Assembly (NCBI GenBank): GCA_958403385.1 | Contig: CATXXC010000005.1 | Coordinates: 55,313-119,312 of the forward strand | Direction: 5' to 3' | Length of the DNA stretch: 64,000 nucleotides | Origin: an uncultured Collinsella sp. | Lineage (GTDB): Bacteria > Actinomycetota > Coriobacteriia > Coriobacteriales > Coriobacteriaceae | Shown: in pieces, positions 49,064 through 58,014 of the stretch | Layout of the letters: each line of letters starts with the position of its first letter | Position numbering within the stretch: the stretch's first letter is position 1 | Translations under genes and position numbers: made by a program | The notes under the pieces: model-generated | What the model was told of the DNA's origin: nothing | Seen by the model: the letters and a program-made list of their open reading frames with translations, nothing else | The model's database searches: none

Positions 49064-50104
49064 TTAGGCGGTTTTTGCGCCCGTCCGGTTAAGAAAAGCT
49101 GCCAGATGCGTACACATCACGCAGCGCGCGGGCTTGGCGCTGGCGATCGGCCCAAACAACAGACCGAGCCCCCGATGGTTATCCTTGAGCGCGGCGACCA
49201 TCTGACGGGTTCGAGGCGCATCGAGCATATCACGCATGCGGGCGGAACGCTCGATTGACGACACCCCATGCGGGCTCAGACACAAATTCTCGATGCAGGC
49301 GACCAGTCCGGCAAAGTAGAACTTTTGGCTTGCCAGCTTGAGCCGACCACCGCTGTCTGCTTCCGAGAGTGAGTCCGCAAGCTCGTCGAGCGCTCGAGTG
49401 TCATCGGATACCTTGGCATACATGGTGGGATCAAAGGCATCTGTAAGTTTAGGTGCCGCCGTGTGGAAACAAGCATCGCCGCAGCCGGACACGCATCGTG
49501 TCTGCGAAAGCGCGCATGCCATAAACCCAACTGTGCGAAACACCTTGTCGCACAAAAGGCATGCCTCAAACAGCGAGCGGCTGTACATCACACCAGAGGT
49601 CTGAACGACTAGGCCGCCTAAAATCAACTGAGGCAGCCCGGCCACCATCGAAGATTTGCTATCAATGGAAATATGAGCAGCATCCAAGACGCGCGAATGG
49701 CGCTCTCGATGTGCATCATAGCGGTCGAGCGACACCGTGGGGAGCACTATGTCTGCCGTAGTATCGCACGCGATATTGACCATCTTGGAAAGGGACTGCG
49801 GAGCAAACCACTCATCGGCGTTCATAGCGATGATTTGAGAGCCGCGCGAGGCAGCAAAACCGGCACGAAGACAAGCGCCGCGCTTCGCGTCCTCGACGTC
49901 AATCAAATCAATATGGATGTCCCTGTCGGCAGCAACTTGAAGCGAATGGCGCACACCGGGCGCAGCATCGCGGCAGACAACGACAATCTGCAAATCGTAG
50001 AGGTCTTGGTTCTGGATACTCTCGAGCGCACGCATCGCATAGCTGGGCGAACCTTCTACCACAAGGATCACCGAAAGTCGCGGATGCGAGCCACGTCGAA
50101 CCAA
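49064..50104 (-). CDS. GT2-like glycosyltransferase-related protein
   Basis: 346 aa. The start RLSVILVVEGSPSYAMRALESI resembles the GT-A opening, and AASRGSQIIAMNADEWFAP fits the D-x-D-like region but with N-A-D-E instead of D-x-D. The remainder (CVSGCGDACFHTAA) is not recognised. Catalysis is uncertain. Start TTG 50104 is 8 bases after GAGAGGA; no good ATG exists near. Stop TAA. Confidence 0.65.
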   Translation of the reverse strand: MVRRGSHPRLSVILVVEGSPSYAMRALESIQNQDLYDLQIVVVCRDAAPGVRHSLQVAADRDIHIDLIDVEDAKRGACLRAGFAASRGSQIIAMNADEWFAPQSLSKMVNIACDTTADIVLPTVSLDRYDAHRERHSRVLDAAHISIDSKSSMVAGLPQLILGGLVVQTSGVMYSRSLFEACLLCDKVFRTVGFMACALSQTRCVSGCGDACFHTAAPKLTDAFDPTMYAKVSDDTRALDELADSLSEADSGGRLKLASQKFYFAGLVACIENLCLSPHGVSSIERSARMRDMLDAPRTRQMVAALKDNHRGLGLLFGPIASAKPARCVMCTHLAAFLNRTGAKTA

Positions 50105-50265
50105 GTTATCCGTCCTCTCGACAGCAGTGAATCAAACTGTCGTTCATGGTACACCCCGGCAATAAAAGCAATGAGACACCGGTTGTATTGCACGCCAAGA
50201 ACAGATGTTGCACACGCGCAGCCCACAGATGACAGGTGCCGACGCACGACGCGCCGAGCCCTCCC

Positions 50266-51090
50266 CTAGTCGAGCACGACAAGCTCGGCGGGATCGTAAT
50301 CCACGCCCATAAACGTAAGGCCGCAGGCAGGAGCCGTGGGGCCCGCAGCGGTACGGTCGCAAGCATCGATGACCTCGCGCATCCACTCGGGTTCACGGCG
50401 ATGCATGCCAATCTCGACAAGCGTGCCCACGATCGTGCGGACCATCGAATGCAGAAACGCATTGCCCTCGATGGTAAACGTCAGGATGTCCTCGCCAAAC
50501 GCAACCTCATGGCCAAACTCGGCACGCATCACGCAGCGGTGCGTGGGCTTGCCCACGGCAGACGCCACCTTGCAAAAGCTCTTGAAGTCCTGCTCGCCCA
50601 GCAGCGCGGGACAGGCCGCAGACATCGCCTCAACATCCAATGGGTAGCGATGCCACCACACCGCACCGCGCGAAAGCACAGGGCGCGCGTCGCGATCGGC
50701 AATACGGTACGTATACGTACGGGAACGCGCGTCAAAGCGTGCAGAAAAGCCCTTACGGGCCCTGTAGACCTCGTTTATGGCGATATCTTTAGGCAGCAGG
50801 GCATCCATAGCCCGCAGCCACCTACGGCGCGTAAGGGCGAGCTCAGCGTCCGTTACGGGCACGCTGATGTACTGAGCCACGGCATGCACGCCGGCATCGG
50901 TACGACCTGCGCACGTCAGATCGATCGGACGGCGAAGCAGCGTCTCGATGGCTCGACGCAGCTCACCCGCAACCGTCGTCTGTCCCGGCTGCTCGGCAAA
51001 GCCGCTATAGGACGAGCCATCGTAGGCCACGCGGAAAACGAGCGTGGCGTCAAGCTCGGGGGTCAAATTGAAATCAGACGGCGCAGTCAT
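50266..51090 (-). CDS. truA: tRNA pseudouridine synthase A
   Basis: 274 aa. The catalytic Asp is in CAGRTDAGVHA; SARFDARSRTYTYRI and FLHSMVRTIVGTLVEIG are family motifs. It makes pseudouridine at positions 38-40 of tRNA anticodon arms. The ATG at 51090 has GGGAGCGCCC upstream; the in-frame TTG at 51105 is less likely. It follows rplQ by 93 bp across a terminator. Stop TAG. Confidence 0.95.
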   Translation of the reverse strand: MTAPSDFNLTPELDATLVFRVAYDGSSYSGFAEQPGQTTVAGELRRAIETLLRRPIDLTCAGRTDAGVHAVAQYISVPVTDAELALTRRRWLRAMDALLPKDIAINEVYRARKGFSARFDARSRTYTYRIADRDARPVLSRGAVWWHRYPLDVEAMSAACPALLGEQDFKSFCKVASAVGKPTHRCVMRAEFGHEVAFGEDILTFTIEGNAFLHSMVRTIVGTLVEIGMHRREPEWMREVIDACDRTAAGPTAPACGLTFMGVDYDPAELVVLD

Positions 51091-51125
51091 GGGCGCTCCC
51101 AACAAACAAGTAACGGTATCGCGAC

Positions 51126-51157
51126 AAAAAAAAGAGGGGTACGCGAACGTACCCCTC
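51126..51157 (-). terminator. Terminator after rplQ
   Basis: GAGGGGTACG/CGTACCCCTC stem with eight T on the minus strand. It ends the alpha operon. Confidence 0.9.
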
Positions 51158-51183
51158 GAATATAGCCTATGCAGACGGAAAGT

Positions 51184-51651
51184 CTACTCAGCGGTCTCCT
51201 CAGCAGGAGCCTCCTCGACAGCCTCGACCTTCTTGGGAGCAGCGGCCTTCTTGGGGGCCGGAGCAGCCTTCTTGGCCTTAGGCGTGCAAGGCTCGGTGAC
51301 GAGCTCCATGATAACGATGGGAGCGTTGTCGCCCTTGCGGTTGCCGAGCTTCATGATGCGGGTATAACCGCCGTTGCGGTCCTGCCACATGCCCTGGGCA
51401 GCCTTGTCGAAGATCTCGGCAACGAGCTGCTTATCGCCGAGCTTGGCGATAGCCAGACGACGAGAGTGCAGGTCGCCCTTCTTGGCCCAAGTGATGATCG
51501 GGTCGACGACCGAACGCAGCGCCTTAGCGCGGGTCTCGGTGGTCTTGATGCGGTCGTTCTCGAAGAGGGCCTTAGCAAGGCTCTTCTTCATGGCCTTGGT
51601 GTGGCTCGCATCGGTGCCGAGCTTCAGGCCCTTCTTAACGTTGTGACGCAT
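51184..51651 (-). CDS. rplQ: 50S ribosomal protein L17 with Lys/Ala/Glu tail
   Basis: 155 aa. The normal L17 core ends at about residue 118 (IVIMELVTEPC). The tail has KKAAPAPKKAAAPKK and then EAPAEETAE, similar in style to L31. It lines the peptide exit region. Stop TAG. Confidence 0.94.
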   Translation of the reverse strand: MRHNVKKGLKLGTDASHTKAMKKSLAKALFENDRIKTTETRAKALRSVVDPIITWAKKGDLHSRRLAIAKLGDKQLVAEIFDKAAQGMWQDRNGGYTRIMKLGNRKGDNAPIVIMELVTEPCTPKAKKAAPAPKKAAAPKKVEAVEEAPAEETAE

Positions 51652-51681
51652 GGTCTAGTTTCTCCTCAAATATGCGAAGCA

Positions 51682-52623
51682 TTAAGCCTTCAGGCTCAGG
51701 CCCATGGACTCAAGCTTGTCCTTCACTTCCTCGATCGACTTAACACCGAAGTTACGGATGTTGAGCAGATCGTTCTCCGAGAACTCAACGAGCTGACGGA
51801 CCGAGTGAATGCTGGCGCGCTTAAGGCAGTTGTAGGAACGGACGGAAAGGTCCAGATCCTCGATCTGCTTGTCCAACTCAGCGTTGTCGTTGGTGACCTC
51901 GGGAGCGAAGATCGAAGCCTCCTCCTCGACCTCGGGGGTCTCGGCAAGGTTCATAAAGGCGGCCATATGCTGGTTGATGATATTGGCAGCCTGGACCACG
52001 GCGTCGCGCGGGGCGATGGAGCCGTTGGTCTCGATCTCGAGGACAAGGCGGTCGTAGTCGGTGTGCTGACCGACACGGCAAGCCTCAACGAGCTTGGCGC
52101 AACGGGAAACCGGCGAGTACAGCGAGTCGACGTGGATCACACCGATGGGATCGTTGTCGCGCTTGTTGGCCTCGCCAGAAACATAGCCGCGGCCATAGCC
52201 GATGCGCATGCTCATGGTGAGATGGCCACCCTCGGTGAGCGTAGCGATGTGCTGCTCGGGGTTGACCAGCTCAAACTCGGACGGAATAAAGAAGTCCGCA
52301 CCGGTGACCTCGCAGGGGCCGTCAACCGAAATGGTGGCGGTCGCCTCGTCGGTCGTGCCGAGAGCCCTGAAGACAAGACCCTTGACATTCAGGACGATGT
52401 CGGTGACATCCTCGACCATGTTAGGGATGGTCATGAACTCGTGCTGCGCACCATCGATCTGAATAGCCTCGACGGCGGCACCCTCGAGCGAGGACAGAAG
52501 AACGCGACGAAGGGAGTTACCCAGCGTATCGCCGTAGCCACGCTCGAGCGGCTCGACGGAGACACGAGCAGACGTCTCGTTGATCTCTTCGACCTGAACC
52601 TGAGGCCTAATGAATTCTGACAT
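51682..52623 (-). CDS. rpoA: RNA polymerase alpha subunit
   Basis: 313 aa. The N-terminal dimer domain has GNSLRRVLLSSLEGAAV; the C-terminal domain has LDLSVRSYNCLKRASIHSV and NFGVKSIEEVKDKL that bind UP elements. Length is normal. It sits between rpsD and rplQ. Stop TAA. Confidence 0.97.
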   Translation of the reverse strand: MSEFIRPQVQVEEINETSARVSVEPLERGYGDTLGNSLRRVLLSSLEGAAVEAIQIDGAQHEFMTIPNMVEDVTDIVLNVKGLVFRALGTTDEATATISVDGPCEVTGADFFIPSEFELVNPEQHIATLTEGGHLTMSMRIGYGRGYVSGEANKRDNDPIGVIHVDSLYSPVSRCAKLVEACRVGQHTDYDRLVLEIETNGSIAPRDAVVQAANIINQHMAAFMNLAETPEVEEEASIFAPEVTNDNAELDKQIEDLDLSVRSYNCLKRASIHSVRQLVEFSENDLLNIRNFGVKSIEEVKDKLESMGLSLKA

Positions 52624-52655
52624 GTATTACCTCCAGCCTCAGCAGCCCGGATGGA

Positions 52656-53252
52656 CTACTTAGAGTAGAGCTCGACGATGAGCTGCTCGTTGATATCACC
52701 GCTGATCTGCTCACGCGTCGGCAGAGCGAGCACGTTACCAGACAGCTTCTCGATATCGACCTCGAGCCAGCCAGGGACCTCAAAGCGCTCGGAGGAAATC
52801 AGGGCCTCCTTGATGGGGAGGAGGTCACGGAACTTCTCGCCGACAGCGACGACGTCGCCGGCCTTGACGCGGTAGGACGGGATGTCCACGCGCTTGCCGT
52901 TCACGGTGAAGTGACCGTGACGGACGGACTGACGAGCCTCTTTGCGGGTGCGGGCGAAGCCAAGACGGAAGACGACGTTGTCGAGGCGAGACTCAAGGAT
53001 GATCATGAGGTTCTCACCGGTGACGCCGTTCATCTTGCGGGCCTTGTTGAAGTAGCCGTGGAACTGCTTCTCCAGAACGCCATAGATGAACTTGACCTTC
53101 TGCTTCTCGCGCAGCTGCATGCCGTACTCAGATTCCTTGCGACGGCGCTTGGGCTGACGGATAGATTCCTTCTTGCTGCTGTAACCGAGCTCAGCGGGAT
53201 CGATCCCGAGCTGACGGCAGCGCTTAAGAACAGGAGTCCTGTCGATTGCCAT
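52656..53252 (-). CDS. rpsD: 30S ribosomal protein S4
   Basis: 198 aa. It has the S4 RNA-binding core (LDNVVFRLGFARTRKEARQ) and lacks the N-terminal zinc cysteines, so it is the zinc-free form. It nucleates the 30S body and may control the alpha operon. Stop TAG. Confidence 0.97.
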   Translation of the reverse strand: MAIDRTPVLKRCRQLGIDPAELGYSSKKESIRQPKRRRKESEYGMQLREKQKVKFIYGVLEKQFHGYFNKARKMNGVTGENLMIILESRLDNVVFRLGFARTRKEARQSVRHGHFTVNGKRVDIPSYRVKAGDVVAVGEKFRDLLPIKEALISSERFEVPGWLEVDIEKLSGNVLALPTREQISGDINEQLIVELYSK

Positions 53253-53271
53253 ATTGATACGATCCTTTCAG

Positions 53272-53676
53272 TTACACGCGGCGACGCTTCTTGGGGCGGC
53301 AGCCGTTGTGCGGAATGGGGGTCTTGTCCTGGATGCTCGAGACCTCGAGGCCAGCAGCCTGGAGGGAGCGGATGGCGGTCTCACGACCGGAGCCGGGGCC
53401 CTTGACGAAGACGGAAACCTTCTTCATACCGTGCTCCATGGCCTGCTTGGCAGCAGCCTCGGCAGCCATCTGGGCAGCGAACGGCGTGGACTTACGGGAG
53501 CCCTTGAAGCCCACCTGGCCAGCCGACTTCCAGGAAATGACGTTGCCCTGGGGATCGGTGATCGAAACGATCGTGTTGTTGAACGTAGAACGAATGTGAG
53601 CCTGGCCCACGGAAATGTTCTTACGGTCCGCGCGCTTCAGACGGGCAGCGCGAACGTTCTTCTTAGCAGTAGCCAT
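53272..53676 (-). CDS. rpsK: 30S ribosomal protein S11
   Basis: 134 aa. Seen: RSTFNNTIVSITDPQGN and the basic C-terminus IPHNGCRPKKRRRV near the mRNA exit. It is 14 bases after rpsM. Stop TAA. Confidence 0.97.
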   Translation of the reverse strand: MATAKKNVRAARLKRADRKNISVGQAHIRSTFNNTIVSITDPQGNVISWKSAGQVGFKGSRKSTPFAAQMAAEAAAKQAMEHGMKKVSVFVKGPGSGRETAIRSLQAAGLEVSSIQDKTPIPHNGCRPKKRRRV

Positions 53677-53690
53677 CTATCTAGCGCTCC

Positions 53691-54065
53691 TTATTTCTTC
53701 TTCTTAGCACCGATCTGACGCTTCGGGCCCTTGCGGGTACGAGCGTTAGTGTGGGTGCGCTGGCCGCGGACCGGGAGGCCCTTGCGGTGACGAAGGCCGC
53801 GGTTGCAGCCGATGTCCATAAGGCGCTTGACGTTCTGGTTGCGCTCACGGCGGAGGTCGCCCTCAACCATGATCTGGTTCTTATCGATATAATCGCGGAT
53901 GGCGTTAACCTCATCCTCGGTGAGGTCCTTAACGCGCGTATCCACGTTAACGTTGCACTCGACGCAAATCTTCGTCGCAGTGGTGCGGCCGATGCCGTAA
54001 ATGTAGGTCAAACCGATCTCAACGCGCTTCTCACGCGGGAGGTCGACACCATTAATACGGGCCAA
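53691..54065 (-). CDS. rpsM: 30S ribosomal protein S13
   Basis: 124 aa. Begins ARINGVDLPREKRVEIGLTY; the C-terminal tail ends in RKGPKRQIGAKKKK and touches the P-site tRNA. Stop TAA. Confidence 0.97.
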   Translation of the reverse strand: MARINGVDLPREKRVEIGLTYIYGIGRTTATKICVECNVNVDTRVKDLTEDEVNAIRDYIDKNQIMVEGDLRRERNQNVKRLMDIGCNRGLRHRKGLPVRGQRTHTNARTRKGPKRQIGAKKKK

Positions 54066-54079
54066 CGTAGTCTCCTCTC

Positions 54080-54193
54080 TTAACCCTGACGCTGCTTATG
54101 ACGGGGGTTCTCGCAAATGACGAGGACCTTGCCATGGCGCCTAATGATTTTGCACTTATCGCACATCTTCTTGACCGAAGGACGTACCTTCAT
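54080..54193 (-). CDS. rpmJ: 50S ribosomal protein L36
   Basis: 37 aa. Begins MKVRPSVKKMCDKCKI and ends HKQRQG. It is the zinc form, with Cys, Cys, Cys and His in CDKC and CENPRH. 14 bases before rpsM. Stop TAA. Confidence 0.96.
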   Translation of the reverse strand: MKVRPSVKKMCDKCKIIRRHGKVLVICENPRHKQRQG

Positions 54194-54285
54194 CGTTCTT
54201 CCTTTCGGTAGCGCTCAAACTACTTCCCTACTATCTACTCGCCCAGCCGCAGGCGTTTAAAACTATGGCTGGTCTTCACACACAA

Positions 54286-54319
54286 TCCGACCGTAGGTTG
54301 AGCTAAGCCTGCAGTCGGA
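54286..54319 (-). other. Hairpin between infA and rpmJ
   Basis: TCCGACxGxAGG and CCTxCxGTCGGA form an imperfect stem of about 12 bp in the 150-bp gap. No T-run. It may be a processing or feedback site. Confidence 0.45.
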
Positions 54320-54343
54320 AATGGAGTGCGTGTATGCGTGCCG

Positions 54344-54562
54344 CTATTTGTAGCGATAGGTGATGCGGCCGCGGGTCAGGTCGTACGGGGAAAGCTCCAC
54401 GACAACCCTGTCACCGGGGAGAATACGGATGTAATTCATTCGGATCTTGCCAGAAATGTTGCACAGAACCGAATGACCGTTCTCGAGCTCGACCTTAAAC
54501 ATGGCGTTGGGCAACGGTTCCTTTACCGTACCCTCGAGCTCAATTGCGTCTTCCTTCTTCAC
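54344..54562 (-). CDS. infA: Translation initiation factor IF-1
   Basis: 72 aa as standard. KKEDAIELEGTVKEPLPNAM and the OB fold NGHSVLCNISGKIRMNYIRI. Start GTG 54562 gives the normal length and has GAAAG 10 bases upstream; TTG 54568 is an alternative. Stop TAG. Confidence 0.93.
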   Translation of the reverse strand: MKKEDAIELEGTVKEPLPNAMFKVELENGHSVLCNISGKIRMNYIRILPGDRVVVELSPYDLTRGRITYRYK

Positions 54563-54666
54563 AAGCAATCATCTTTCTCTAGAAAACGACAGCGATTGAG
54601 TATTCTACAACACGTATGCACGCATCGTAATAACTTCGTAATGGCTCCACAACTAAATGGAACTTG

Positions 54667-55455
54667 TTACATTTCTCCGCCTTGGAGGGAGCACCAAGCA
54701 CCTTGGGCATCCGTGGTGAGAATCACCGGACCGTCATTGGTAATGGCGACGGTGTTCTCGTAGTGCGCGGCGGGCAGGTGATCGTTGGTCGTAACAATCC
54801 AACCGTCGGAGCCCGTGCTCACATGGTTGGAACCCATCGTAACCATCGGCTCGATGGCAATGACCATGCCGGCCTGGAGGCGAACGCCCCTCCCCTTCTT
54901 TCCATAGTTAGGAACGTTGGGGTCCTCGTGCATCACGCGGCCAATGCCATGGCCTACATAATCACGAAGCACACCGTAACCGTGAGACTCGGCGAGGGAC
55001 TGAACGGCATAACCGACGTCCCCGATATGGTTACCGGGAACAGCCTGCTCGATGGCAGCCTTAAGGCAATCGCGCGTGACCTCGCACAAAGCCTTGGCTT
55101 CGGGCGTGGGGGTGCCGACGAAAAACGTCCAAGCATTATCGCCGACCCAACCGTCGACAACGGCTCCCGTATCGATGGAGATGATATCGCCATCGCGCAG
55201 GATCATGTCGGGGTTGGGAATACCGTGGACCACGGCATCGTTGATCGATGCGCAAATGGTCCCCGGGAACCCGCCGTAACCCTTAAAGGCCGGGGTGCCG
55301 CCATGCATGCGGATAATCTGCTCCGCGAGCTGATCGAGCTCAAAGGTGGAAACGCCGGGGCGCACCATGGCTCCAACGTGGCGGAGCGCCATCTTAGATA
55401 GCGCTCCTGCCTTCTTCATCTGCTCGATTTGCGTTGCAGACTTAATCTTGATCAT
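54667..55455 (-). CDS. map: Methionine aminopeptidase, type I
   Basis: 262 aa. Metal ligands appear in SIDTGAVVDGWVGDNAWTFF (two Asp), GHGIGRVMHEDPNVPNYG (His), and GMVIAIEPM (Glu). It trims the first Met from nascent chains. Its ATG overlaps the adk TGA (ATGA), so translation is coupled. Stop TAA. Confidence 0.96.
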   Translation of the reverse strand: MIKIKSATQIEQMKKAGALSKMALRHVGAMVRPGVSTFELDQLAEQIIRMHGGTPAFKGYGGFPGTICASINDAVVHGIPNPDMILRDGDIISIDTGAVVDGWVGDNAWTFFVGTPTPEAKALCEVTRDCLKAAIEQAVPGNHIGDVGYAVQSLAESHGYGVLRDYVGHGIGRVMHEDPNVPNYGKKGRGVRLQAGMVIAIEPMVTMGSNHVSTGSDGWIVTTNDHLPAAHYENTVAITNDGPVILTTDAQGAWCSLQGGEM

Positions 55456-56078
55456 AGACCGAGAGCCTCTTTGACATCCCCGTACACGGTCTCGCGAGCC
55501 TGGTCACCGTTGACCGACTTGAGCAGACCCTGGCCACGATAGTAGTCGACGAGCGGGCTCGTGGACTTCTCGTAGACGTCGAGACGGTTCTTGATGGTCT
55601 CGGGCTTGTCGTCGTCGCGCTGATACATCTCGCCGCCACACTTGGGGCAGGTAGCATCGGCAGCGGTGCCGGTGTAACCGCATGCGCGGCAGGTGCGACG
55701 CGAAGACAGACGATCGATAATGACCTCGGGGGCCACATCGACCAGAAGGGCGCAGTCGATCTCGCGACCCATGGCGGAGAGCTCGGAATCGAGCGTCACA
55801 GCCTGGGCGGTGTTGCGCGGGAAGCCGTCGAGGATGAAGCCCTGCTGGGCGTCATCGGCGGCAAGGCGCTCCTTGACAAGGTCGATCACGAGCTGGTCGG
55901 GAACGAGCTCGCCAGCGTCCATGTACTTCTTAGCCTGAATACCAAGCTCGGTGCCACCCTTGACGGCAGCACGCAGCAGGTCGCCCGTGGAAATGTGGGC
56001 GACGCCAAACTCGGCGACGAGCTCCTGTGCGACGGTGCCCTTACCGGCACCCGGAGCTCCGAGCAATACGAGGTTCAT
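55452..56078 (-). CDS. adk: Adenylate kinase
   Basis: 208 aa. The P-loop is LLGAPGAGKGTVAQ and the lid has a structural zinc site, CRACGYTG...CPKCGG. It interconverts AMP, ATP and ADP. ATG 56078 has GGAGGATTGCTC upstream. Its TGA stop, one of two in the window, is forced by the ATGA overlap with map. Confidence 0.97.
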   Translation of the reverse strand: MNLVLLGAPGAGKGTVAQELVAEFGVAHISTGDLLRAAVKGGTELGIQAKKYMDAGELVPDQLVIDLVKERLAADDAQQGFILDGFPRNTAQAVTLDSELSAMGREIDCALLVDVAPEVIIDRLSSRRTCRACGYTGTAADATCPKCGGEMYQRDDDKPETIKNRLDVYEKSTSPLVDYYRGQGLLKSVNGDQARETVYGDVKEALGL

Positions 56079-56096
56079 GAGCAATCCTCCTCTAGC

Positions 56097-57383
56097 CTAT
56101 TTAAAGAATCCATCGTAATCATACATCTTGATCTGGCCTTCGAGCTTATCGACCGTGTCGAGCACGACGCCGACCATGATGAGGATGGACGTGCCGCCAA
56201 ATGCCTGGATCAGATGGTTACCCGTGAAGGAGAAGATGATCGAAGGCACGATGGCGATGAGCGCCAAAAAGACAGCGCTGGGAAGCGTGATCTTGTTGAG
56301 CGCGTTCTTGATGTAGGCCGCGGTAGCCCTACCCGGACGCACGCCCGGAATAAAGCCGCCCTGCTTCTTAAGGTTATCGGCCGTGTCATCGGGGTTGAAC
56401 ACCATGGAGGTGTAGAAGTACGCGAAGAACACGATGAGGACAACGTTAAGCACCCAGTTGAGCCAACCGGTCGAAAGCGCGGAGGCAACTGCCTGAATCC
56501 AGCCGATGCCGGGGAAGAACACGGCAATCTGAGCCGGGAAGTACAGCAGCGCCGAAGCGAAGATGATCGGCACGACACCCGCGGTGTTGACCTTGATGGG
56601 CAGGTAGGTGGTCTGGCCACCCATCATGCGACGGCCCACGACGCGCTTAGCGTAGGAGACCGGGATGCGGCGCTGGCCGCGCTCAAGGAAAACAATCAGC
56701 GGGATAACCAGCAGGATGATGGCGCAGATGATCACCATGGTGATGATGCCACCGGCATTGCCCTCGGTGCTGGAGAAGATAGCCTGCGGCAGACCGGCCA
56801 TGATGTTCGCGAAGATGATCAGCGACATGCCATTGCCGATACCGCGCTGGGTGATGAGCTCACCAATCCACATGATCAGCATGGCGCCCGCGGTGAGCGT
56901 ACCGACGATCATGAGGTCGAAGATGATCTCGGGAGCGCCGGCGCCATTGAAGCTGATGCCGAAGCTCTTAAAGAGGAAGAGGTAACCCACGGAGTTGAGG
57001 ATTGCCAGAGCCAGGGTGAGGTAACGCGAATACTGCGTAATCTTGGTCTGACCGACCTCGCCCTCGCGGGCAAGCTCATGCAGGGAAGGCACGACGGCCT
57101 GGAGCATCTGGAGGATGATCGAGCTGGTGATGTAAGGCATGATGCCCAGCGAAAACACCGACACATAGCTCAACGCGCCGCCAGAGAAAAGATTCAGGAG
57201 GGCCATAGCACCTGCGGCGACCGAATTGTTATCGGTCGAGAAAAGGCCCAGCATCCCCTGGAAGGGAATGCCGGGCACAGGAACGTGCGCACCAATGCGG
57301 TACACGACGAGCATAGCTATGGTAAAAAGAATCTTTTCGCGCAATTCTTTGATGCGGAAAGCATTCTTAAGACCATTTAGCAC
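56097..57383 (-). CDS. secY: Protein translocase channel SecY
   Basis: 428 aa, ten helices. The first segment is ILFTIAMLVVYRIGAHVPVP with plug and lateral gate helices after it; GIMPYITSSIILQML and VLFLERGQRRI-like QRRIPVSYAKR mark the family. It starts at GTG 57383, overlapping the rplO stop by 7 bp. It is the channel for SecA. Stop TAG. Confidence 0.97.
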   Translation of the reverse strand: MLNGLKNAFRIKELREKILFTIAMLVVYRIGAHVPVPGIPFQGMLGLFSTDNNSVAAGAMALLNLFSGGALSYVSVFSLGIMPYITSSIILQMLQAVVPSLHELAREGEVGQTKITQYSRYLTLALAILNSVGYLFLFKSFGISFNGAGAPEIIFDLMIVGTLTAGAMLIMWIGELITQRGIGNGMSLIIFANIMAGLPQAIFSSTEGNAGGIITMVIICAIILLVIPLIVFLERGQRRIPVSYAKRVVGRRMMGGQTTYLPIKVNTAGVVPIIFASALLYFPAQIAVFFPGIGWIQAVASALSTGWLNWVLNVVLIVFFAYFYTSMVFNPDDTADNLKKQGGFIPGVRPGRATAAYIKNALNKITLPSAVFLALIAIVPSIIFSFTGNHLIQAFGGTSILIMVGVVLDTVDKLEGQIKMYDYDGFFK

Positions 57384-57826
57384 GGCAGCTCGACCTTTCC
57401 GCCGGCGGCCTCGATCTTGGCCTGCGCAGAAGCGCTGACCTTGTCGACCTTGACCGTGAACTTCTTGGTGAGCTCACCATTGCCGAGCACCTTGACGGGC
57501 TCGAACTCGCTCTTGGTGATGCGAGCGGCCTTAAGAGCGGCACCGTCGATCACAGCGCCGTCCTCGAACTTACGCTCGAGACGCTCAACGTTAACGGCGG
57601 TGTACTCGATACGACGGGGGTTGCGGAAGCCCGGAAGCTTGGGCAGGCGCATAGCCAGCGGAGTCTGGCCACCCTCGAAGCCGGCACCCTTGGTGCCGCC
57701 AGAGCGGGAACCCTGGCCCTTCTGGCCGCGGCCAGAAGTGGTGCCGTGACCCGAAGAATTGCCACGGCCGACGCGCTTACGGTTCTTGGTGGAACCGGGC
57801 GCGGGAGTAAGATCGTGAAGCTGCAT
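57377..57826 (-). CDS. rplO: 50S ribosomal protein L15
   Basis: 149 aa. Gly- and basic-rich N-terminus (KRVGRGNSSGHGTTSGRG), then a globular domain. It lies 3 bases after rpmD and overlaps secY. Stop TAA. Confidence 0.97.
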   Translation of the reverse strand: MQLHDLTPAPGSTKNRKRVGRGNSSGHGTTSGRGQKGQGSRSGGTKGAGFEGGQTPLAMRLPKLPGFRNPRRIEYTAVNVERLERKFEDGAVIDGAALKAARITKSEFEPVKVLGNGELTKKFTVKVDKVSASAQAKIEAAGGKVELPC

Positions 57827-57829
57827 TTG

Positions 57830-58012
57830 CTACTCCTCTACAATCTCGACAAGGTGCTTGACCTTGAAGATCATGCCGCGGACGGACTCGTTGTCAGCAA
57901 TCTCGCGAACCTCGCGGATCCTGTGGAGACCGAGGGCACGGACAGTACGGACCTGGTCCTGCTTGCAACCATTGGTGCTGCGGACCTGCTTGATCTTGAT
58001 GGTGTCAGCCAT
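57830..58012 (-). CDS. rpmD: 50S ribosomal protein L30
   Basis: 60 aa. KIKQVRSTNGCKQDQVRT and ALGLHRIREVREI are the L30 signatures. 2 bases after rpsE. Stop TAG. Confidence 0.96.
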   Translation of the reverse strand: MADTIKIKQVRSTNGCKQDQVRTVRALGLHRIREVREIADNESVRGMIFKVKHLVEIVEE

Positions 58013-58014
58013 GC

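Noticed and set aside
55995..57380. Plus-strand ORF opposite secY (461 aa)
   Set aside because: Acidic antisense shadow of the hydrophobic SecY frame.
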